A program made the position numbers and the translations under genes. 64,000 bases of DNA, from contig BDSI01000075.1 of assembly GCA_003117195.1 (NCBI GenBank), forward strand, positions 310,001 through 374,000. Reading direction: 5' to 3'. This DNA is from Eudorina sp. 2006-703-Eu-15. Lineage: Eukaryota > Chlorophyta > Chlorophyceae > Chlamydomonadales > Volvocaceae. The notes under the pieces were generated by a model that searched no databases, was not told the DNA's origin, and worked only from the letters and a program-made list of their open reading frames with translations. Shown one piece after another: positions 57,301 to 64,000 of the stretch; the stretch's first letter is position 1, and each line of letters starts with the position of its first letter.

Positions 57301-60300
57301 CTAGCTAGTAACCTGGATGGTGCATTAGCCGGTATAGCTGCACGACCCCCGCCCTCCCGGGTGATGGAGGATGGGTGCGCGGTCCTTGGTATGGTATGAG
57401 GTGAGGCGCGATGATGTTGTGGAGATGGCGCGATGAGATGAGAAGCGATTCCGCATCGATACAGTCTTACCTGTTCTTATTCATGAAGTCAAGCAAGAGC
57501 TCCTTTGTTGCGGCCTCCATACCCGAGATCCATTCTTGGCGGCCGGGCTGCAGCATCACCCTAGTCGACCACCGGCCCAGGGTTTGGTCCATGGACCCCA
57601 CCACCGCAGCCACGGACTGGCCAATAGGAGCCCCACCGGCATGGCCCCCCGGCGGCAAGGTGGGGTGGGAGACGTCGGCGCCCATAATCATGAACGGTCG
57701 CGCCCCGTCGCCGCCCAGGACCGGGAGGTGCCTGTGGCAGGTTGTGGTGCGCGGGGAGCCGGATCGATGCAGCGGGTTGGGGTGGGATGGGGACGTGGGT
57801 GGGGGTGTGTCCTGGCTGGTGTGTGTGTGTAAACAGCTCGGTGACGGCTTCTTCTTTGGCCCCCAAATCCCCGCATGTCTCCTCCTCGGCTTTGTACTGA
57901 ACGCGGATATGATTGTTTTATTTTTTGTTTTCCGGGAATCCCTCATCAGCATGCATATGTGCGTCCTTAGTTCCACCCCCTTTACCAAACCACACACAGT
58001 ACACAATCATGATTAGCTAGATTATCACGCACCGAAGGCCACCCAGCAGCGTTGTGTTCACGCCGCCGATCTTGCAGTTAATCTTCAAGGCGACGTTGGC
58101 GCAGTACTGCGGGTTGCCACCCTGCCGCTCAGGCGTCGCCTGGGTAAGGGTATAGTAAGGGGTACACCAGGGAGCAGGGTTACTACCATGAGTCGAGTCC
58201 GGTGCACCGTGGCGGCGCAGTTTCGTTTATGCAGTGTTTGGTGGTTGAGGAAGCTTCGGCGGCTGTCACCGATGACCCGCGGGGTCCACTGTAACATCCT
58301 TAACCCCTCGACTCATGCCTTGTTGAGGGGTATGGCCACGAGTATGGTCACGGGTATAGACGAGTGAACACAAAATACTGCACTGATATCAAGCAGTGGA
58401 GAAAGAATACGAAGTCCGCAAGCTGGTCAATGAGCCAAACTGGCAGAAACTGCCGCGAATGAAGGCTTGCATGTTTCGAACAGCATATGGTGCATGCGTG
58501 CGTTAGCTTATTACACATCCAAGACCTACTTGGGAGGTGATGGTTGCCGTACTTACATGCTTCAAGACGATTACTTGTGAGGGCACGCCCAGCTCGACGT
58601 CAGAAACGTGCTTGATTTCCCGGTACATCTCCGCGGTCGCCTGCAACAATCCAAGCAAACAAGTACACATGATACCTTCAGCAGCAGCAACAACCAGCAC
58701 GTAAATAAACAGCTATTACCAAGATTGCGAGCGTGATGAATAAATGGATTGGAATCAGAAGAGGTGCTTCACCAAGTACAACGAACCCTTCTCGCATGTG
58801 CGTACCTACCCCTACCGCCTGCATTGTATACCCACTTTTTCCTGAACGACGACCATGATAATCTGCGGCGTCCGGCCAAACACACTCTTGGCTGCCGCAT
58901 CAGCATTCCGCATGGCATTCCCGACACTGTTGCCGTGCTCCAAAGGGGGGTTTGTTGCGGCTCCCTAGTTGCGGCGTCAAGGGATCCATAAGGGGTTCCC
59001 GGAGGTCGTCGGGTCTTGAAACGTACAATCAATGTGCGTGACCATAAACACAAAGCATGATGCACGTGCATACATACAGGTTCCCTACCTAAGCTCACTA
59101 CACACGCAATCAATGGGCACTGTTGAGGCGCGCTTAAGAATACACCTGAACTTTTCGAGCTTTTCGAGGCAGCCCGGCCGTGAAACAAATTTTGCGAGCT
59201 TCGATATTATCCTCGAGACGGAACTGAGGCATACACACGCACGGAACGCAGGTATCTTAAGTGGTGCAGCCCCGGACCTGTCAGGTAGGCACAGGATCGC
59301 AGCGTGCACGCCACCACGTACACCACCAGCGTACCCAACGGCATCAATTATAGTTAAGGGGGCCTACATTGAAAAACCTTGCACCTCGTCGGCGCGCTCG
59401 CAAGAAATACTTTATTTGCGAGAATTGTCCGCCAGTCTGTCAGCATACTTGGTTTTTAGGAATTGCAACGAATTTAGGAATTTAGGAACTATTATCTAAA
59501 GACAATTCAGAACCTCGCAAAGCACAAAACCATTGTCGCGGGTTACCTCGGAATCAAGCAAACAGTTGGGTTTGAAATTTGAAATGTTTGCGAGGCACCC
59601 CGACTATCTGTATCGAGGTATCCTTGAAGGTTGCCAGGTCCTCATTATCGTCACATCACTAATAAATCCCATAAAACCCCTTGCGAATTCTTTGTTTAGG
59701 GGGGCAAACTCATTCTGACAAAATGTATTTACCCCGAAGGTCATTTTTTGTAATGTTATTCAAAAGCAAATCGTTCACATCATTCGCACATCGTTAATTA
59801 AAGGATCACATCTGAAGAGGCAATACGGATATATACCATGCCTACCTGCAGGCGGATGCCGCAGGTTTCCAGCATCCTAACCTGCTGGCGCAGGTAGTCC
59901 ATAACGCGGTGCTCCTGGGATAGGTGGGTGGAACCGGCGGGCGGGTGCGCAATGACATGCATGGGTGTATTATATATATCTGAGGCAGTTTTAGAGAGCG
60001 AGGGCCCACCATTTCGTTGTTTGTTCAAATGCGTACATACATGCATGTCCCCACGCTGCATCGACGAGGCCTTCCATCCAGTGGCGCATTACAGCTCACG
60101 CACCCTTTTGTCAATGGAGATGACAGCGACCGCCCAGGAGGAAATGGAGCCGGGCGCCACGAAGTTCACACCCCTGCCGTGCAGTATGGTACATACAGAT
60201 AGATTTTTGAAGACACGATTGACAGATGCTGGCCCCCATACAGGTCGAATGAGGATATTCTGCCCTACTGACCTGCCCGATGGATCTCGAGTAATACGGC

Positions 60301-63300
60301 AGATTACGGGGACCAATGTACGGCAAAATACGGGGACCCACATGGATGCCCATTCTGGAGCAATTTTGGGCTGGCCCAATCACACCACTGCACACATACA
60401 CCCGTGCAGCTGGCCCGTGCATGCCTTTGCATCTGGTCGAACAAATAATGCAACCCGTTCATGAACGAAAATACACAGTACCTGGACATTTTGGACAGGT
60501 ACCGTATCATTTCGTTCATGAACGGGTTGGTGCGACCAGCAGGTTCCCCCGTTCTGCACTTAATTACTCTTGATTCCGACAAACTCCTGTTGCCGCCCGT
60601 CCACTGCGACATTCCCATGCACTCACCTCAGATTCCAGGCACCCGCGGTGCCTGTCTCCACCGCCTTGTTGGACCCGTACTCCAGTACGGGAGACGGCAG
60701 CACCTGTGCTTGCACCTGCAGCATCTCCCGCTGCTGCACCTGTAGCCCCCAGCACTGCTCCTTGCCGCTGTCATGCAGCAGCTTGGACACAGCCTTCACC
60801 TGCATGGCATAAGGCAGGGCCGCCGCCGGGGGTAACAAGAGGTTGAGGGCTAAATCTGCTGCAGCATGTACATCCTCACCCAGCCAGCCAGCAGGGCGTG
60901 CGGGTGGGGGACCCGCCCGATGGCGATGCCATGCAATGCAATCCAAAAGTGCCCTGCTGCCATCGATGCTCGCGCGCCCAATGGTTTCAGCACACATTCC
61001 TTTAAGCTCGGCGTGGATGGATGGGGAGCGAACCCATTTGGAGGGGCCGGGATTGATTGATTTGAACCGGAGCTTGCTTACGCTTGCTACTCACTCGTGC
61101 TAACGTACAAGATGCTCACATTTCTGTTTATTGCTTGCTCCTTGGTCCCGGGGTCCTGTTTCGCGGCCGTGATCATCGCGGATGCCTGGTCCGCGTCCAA
61201 TTGCATGCGCCGCTGGTCGCCCAGGAGCCTGGTGCGTGCGTGTGTGTGTTGGAATAGTAGTAAGGCAGCAGGTAAGGGTGATGGCCGACCATTGCTGTCG
61301 ACTTGCATAGGAGAGGTAATGACCGACCATCAATGCTAAAACATATAGGGTCTCTAGAGCAATTCGGGTGCATGGGCTAGTTGTGGGGATTCTGCCAACC
61401 CAGTTATAATATTCGCCAAAATAATCGCGCCAACCATCGATCCACAGATGCAGTAGATAGATCATCTGTTCTACTCACGTGCAAAGCTCCGCGGGGATGT
61501 AGGTGGGGCGGTCCCGCCGGCCCACGTTGACGCAGGGCAGCCACGGCATCTTGAGGGGTCTCCCAGTGTCGCGGAAGTAGTCGGCGACGGACATATCACT
61601 GTGCGTGGGTGGATGGTGAGGGGCACAGGATGGGTGAGGGGCACAGGCGTATGTGGGCTATCCTCGGCACGCAGGCAAAGCAAACGGCCGGGGAGACAAT
61701 AAGGAATGGAGTGCTGTCGTACAGCCTCCGTCTTGCGGCAAGCAAGCGAGATACAATTATACCGTACGTAGAACGCATTAAAAGCTCTATTACTGTCACT
61801 GCCGAATGGTATGCATGCCAGATGCCGTCCTACCGTTGCGCGCTGCTGTTGAAGAAGACAGTCTTGTCGGCGCCAAGTTCGGAGAACCCCACGATAGCCT
61901 TGCGCTTTGCGCCCTTCCCCGGCAGAGGGTACTCCACCTGTCGGTGCGTGTGTTCACATGCAGCAGGCAGGGCAGGTACGTACGTAGTGTGTGTGATAGG
62001 GGATGGACGGAAGCACCCCCACCCAATGCCGTGTCGGTCATGGGAGATGGGCAAGCGCTAGGCCGTGACCAGCTGGTGCTCATCACAGTCCCAGCTCCCA
62101 GATGCGCCCAATCAGCGAAATTTTATGGAAATGGTAAGGTGCCACGCGCCGCCCGCAGCGACGTACCTTGAAGCCAATCAGCGGGCGGGTCACCGCACGG
62201 ACACGGCGGGGATCCGGCTGGGCTCCGCCTGCATAAGCAGTCTTCACCACCCCGGCGAGGTCGGTTCTCGCCGTGAAGGCGCCGAACGTCGAGTCCAAGT
62301 TGAGCGTCAGACCCGCCTCGACGACTTTAAAGGACTGGCGGCGCGCGGGTGGGTGATGAGGACACAAGCGAATCAACCAAAAGCTTGTATGTATGCGTTG
62401 CAGCAATTGGCTTTGGCTATGGCTTTCACCGGCCGACCATGTCCCATGTAAACTACATACATACATGCACGAGCGAGGAGACGCGCGCACGCTCACTAGA
62501 GACAAATGCACAGTTAGGCGGGGTTGCCCCAGGTAATCAATGTGGCCCCGGGCCATCCAGGTGTCTTTTCAGTCGGTGCGCTTGTGGCGCGTGCTGGCGG
62601 CTCGGTGCGCCTTCCGAGTGAGGCGACTGGCGAGGCGGCGGCTGTCACCCACCTACCTAGCTACGGACCCGGCGACGGCGTCTTGTCGGGCGCATGCAAG
62701 CATGATCCGAGCGTAGCGAGGTATGTAGGTGAATAGAATGTGCAGATACGCGAGTACCGAAAAGAAAAGCAAATCCTAGCTTCATCATCGCCGCGTGCGC
62801 ACGACTATGAACCGCCGTACATGCACATGCCGTACATGGTTGGTTGCCGTGTTATTACCTGCTTGACACCTTCTACGAGGTTCCACGCTCCACCGGGCAT
62901 TGCGCGAGTGTTGCCCGAGCCCATGATGAAGATGGAGCGGCCGGCCAGCACGCAGTTCCGATCGATGGCGAAAGGGTGTCGAATCGCGATGTCAACTGCC
63001 TGTACGATGTACGGACAGGTGGAACGGGTGGCGGGCGGTGGGCGGGCGGGCGGCCGGGCGGGCGATCGGGGTGCCGGATGTAACATCAAATATAAGGACG
63101 AACGAAACCCAAATAAACAACCCATCCAGCCCGGCGCCGCACGCACAGCAAATTTCCCGAAACAGCGAGGGCCCTTTCAGCGTCCCGTCTTGACCTGTCC
63201 GGGGACTGGGTCATGCCGTTTCTGTGCAGCAATTCGTATACCCGACCCTAACCCCTGGTTGGCACGCCCTCCCCGTCTTTGACGCGGGTTCTTTGTTCAT

Positions 63301-63824
63301 GGGGCCTGGCGCATCGGGCCCTCGCTGTCTCCGCCCCTCCGTTACGCCCTAATCCGTTTCGACCGAATCCCCGAAACGAATCCCCCATGCAAAGCACGCA
63401 CGACCGCCAAACAACAAGCGATGGAGAACCCCTCGCTCGGCGGTCATTCACCCATGAAACTGAATGAACGCAACGAACCAACCTGGCTCCATCCCCTTAA
63501 CAACACAATTTAATTAGCAAATCAAACATAACTGTGATTCTGTTGTCCCAACTGGCGAGCGAGGCAGCAGGCCGTAGCCGCGGTATGTATCAAGTCAGTT
63601 CCTTAACAGCGGCAACGCATCAACACGTAGCTGTACGGCGACGTACGTGTTACACCTGACCAACTCCCAACCACCGTAACCAACCAACTGTTACCTCTGC
63701 TAACGCGCTTGATGGGCCCGCACGCACACACCTGCATCGCGTCGCGGACATCCGCCTGCATAAGGCCCTCGATCATGCCGAACAGCTGGGTGAGATCCAC
63801 CGTGGCCACTAGCTTGATGTCGAC
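54311..63824 (-). CDS. Argonaute (PAZ-MID-PIWI), slicer-competent, 5' end outside window
   Basis: Small-RNA-guided silencing protein. Nineteen exons join in phase: 63824-63732, 62999-62859, 62334-62167, 61937-61834, 61598-61479, 61228-61120, 60799-60627, 60173-60104, 59914-59846, 58937-58836, 58640-58557, 58139-58033, 57731-57471, 56983-56887, 56348-56233, 56017-55927, 55539-55427, 54955-54889, 54481-54311; 751 visible residues. Linker 1 has SFKVVEAGLTLNLDS; PAZ about 105-215 (VEYPLPGKGAKRKAIVGFSE, DYFRDTG, PCVNVGRRDRPTYIPAELC). MID about 300-440 carries the 5'-phosphate pocket: MYREIK (Tyr, Lys), VPSQVIV (Gln), VALKINCKIGG (two Lys). PIWI holds the catalytic tetrad: Asp in IMGADVSHP, Glu in GRQEWI, Asp in YRDGVSEGEF, His in KPAHYHVLVDE. 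It ends CPPAYYADRAAFRGR, a Ser/Gly/Ala linker of about 40 residues, then IHRNLNNVMFFM. Chlamydomonas has several Argonautes; which one this matches cannot be told without its N-terminus. Confidence 0.96.
56449..56791. mobile_element. MITE-like inverted-repeat element with telomere-like ends
   Basis: Lies wholly in the Argonaute intron 56349-56886. The left arm (CCCTAAAGACCCTAAAACCC ... GATAGCGACCTTCC, GCGGATATCCG, TGTGGATGT, CCTGGGCTA, GGACGCCTCGA) pairs with the right arm (TCGAGGCGTCC, TAGCCCAGGCA, ACATTCACATCGGATATCCG, GGAAGCTCGCTAACTACGG, TTTAGGG). An inner pair, AAGCCAGTTCA (56590) and TGAACTGGCTT (56651), extends it. The arms are imperfect, about 100 bases each, and no reading frame is present. 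Both outer ends carry CCCTAAA-type words like plant/green-algal telomere repeats. Target-site duplication is not obvious. Confidence 0.8.
57164..57237 (+). other. tRNA-like sequence, probably not a functional tRNA
   Basis: A 74-base stretch in the Argonaute intron 56984-57470 has a perfect 7-bp acceptor-like stem (GGGGAGG/CCTCCCC), an A-box-like TTGTCTAATAGG and a B-box-like AGTTCAAGTCC at about tRNA spacing. The D and T stems do not pair properly, so a tRNA relic or SINE head is more likely than a gene. Confidence 0.3.
58187..58317 (-). mobile_element. dispersed repeat, copy C: about 131-bp MITE-like element
   Basis: It is bounded by a perfect 11-bp inverted pair (CATGAGTCGAG at 58187-58197, CTCGACTCATG at 58307-58317) inside the Argonaute intron 58140-58556. 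The reverse complement of 58247-58303 is nearly identical to 1350-1404, and its first 30 bases also match 3795-3829 reversed. No coding capacity. Confidence 0.7.
60295..60338. repeat. tandem pair of a 24-bp unit
   Basis: TACGGCAGATTACGGGGACC (60295-60314) is followed after AATG by TACGGCAAAATACGGGGACC (60319-60338), in the same Argonaute intron as the palindrome at 60433. Confidence 0.7.
60433..60539. repeat. near-palindromic hairpin element in Argonaute intron
   Basis: CAACCCGTTCATGAACGAAA (60451-60470) is exactly complementary to 60510-60529. Pairing continues inward (CAGTACCTG with CAGGTACCG) and outward (CTGGTCG with CGACCAG), giving arms of about 50 bases around a short loop near 60485-60495. 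It lies in the intron 60174-60626. Confidence 0.85.
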
Positions 63825-64000
63825 CTGCGGGGTGTACGGATGTACGGCCGAGGAGTACGGACGTGGTCGATCGTCCTCGCAGCTGCGTGGGAAGGGCTCG
63901 CTGTGGTTGGGGTTGTGTAAAGTATAGCTGTCGTACACACACACACCTCTTTTGATCAAGGGCTGACACAATAGGACACAGCTGTAGCGGGCTAGCGGCT
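63825..64000. other. Argonaute intron reaching the window edge
   Basis: The first visible Argonaute exon starts in phase 0 after an AG acceptor at 63825. No further coding sequence is seen up to the edge, which contains a (CA)n run near 63935-63946. The N-terminal exons must lie beyond 64000. Confidence 0.6.

Noticed and set aside
59530..59700. Possible extra Argonaute exon in the long AT-rich intron (minus strand)
   Set aside because: The neighbouring exons already join in phase 0 through the acceptor at 58938, and the candidate peptide lacks similarity to the MID domain order.
1..64000. CRISPR arrays, bacterial operons or prophage signatures
   Set aside because: No regularly spaced direct repeats with unique spacers; the gene structure is spliced and eukaryotic throughout.

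Overview
The window looks like nuclear DNA of a volvocine green alga (Chlamydomonas/Volvox/Gonium type). It is GC-rich, with many short exons bounded by GTGAGT/GTAAGT donors and (C)AG acceptors. Proteins carry long Ala/Gly/Pro/Ser tracts, and TGTAA-type poly(A) signals follow several stop codons. All genes below are spliced models built by hand: reading frame and intron phase were followed across each junction. The species cannot be fixed from sequence alone.

Layout, left to right: (1) 2.1-3.5 kb (-), a membrane protein of unrecognised family between two copies of a dispersed repeat; (2) 5.4-7.5 kb (+), an unrecognised protein; (3) 8.3-11.7 kb (+), a long-chain polyprenyl (solanesyl-type) diphosphate synthase, complete in ten exons; (4) 13.6-19.1 kb (+), an auxilin-like J-domain protein for clathrin uncoating, nine exons; (5) 21.0-22.7 kb (-), a Tim44-like-fold candidate; (6) 23.8-27.6 kb (+), a plastid NAD-dependent glycerol-3-phosphate dehydrogenase of SFD1/GLY1 type, complete in four exons; (7) 31.2-31.6 kb (-), a small twin-CX9C complex I subunit (NDUFS5-like), complete and divergent from (8) an unrecognised 208-residue protein at 31.9-33.0 kb (+); (9) 35.4-38.3 kb (-), an unrecognised protein with a Gly-His repeat; (10) 39.4-43.4 kb (+), a large low-complexity protein; (11) 46.6-51.9 kb (+), a ZIFL-like major facilitator transporter with a giant central loop; (12) 54.3-63.8 kb (-), an Argonaute gene in 19 visible exons, whose 5' end lies beyond the right edge.

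The genes are mostly housekeeping functions in unrelated pathways (quinone side chain, plastid lipid precursor, respiration, vesicle coat, transport). No operon-like logic is expected in this genome. The most interesting part is the Argonaute locus. It encodes an apparently intact slicer (D-E-D-H tetrad and 5'-phosphate pocket), yet its introns carry at least three inverted-repeat insertions: a ~343-bp MITE-like element with telomere-like CCCTAAA ends, a ~131-bp element related to repeats 55 kb away, and a ~107-bp near-palindrome. An RNA-silencing gene thus carries sequences able to fold into double-stranded RNA.
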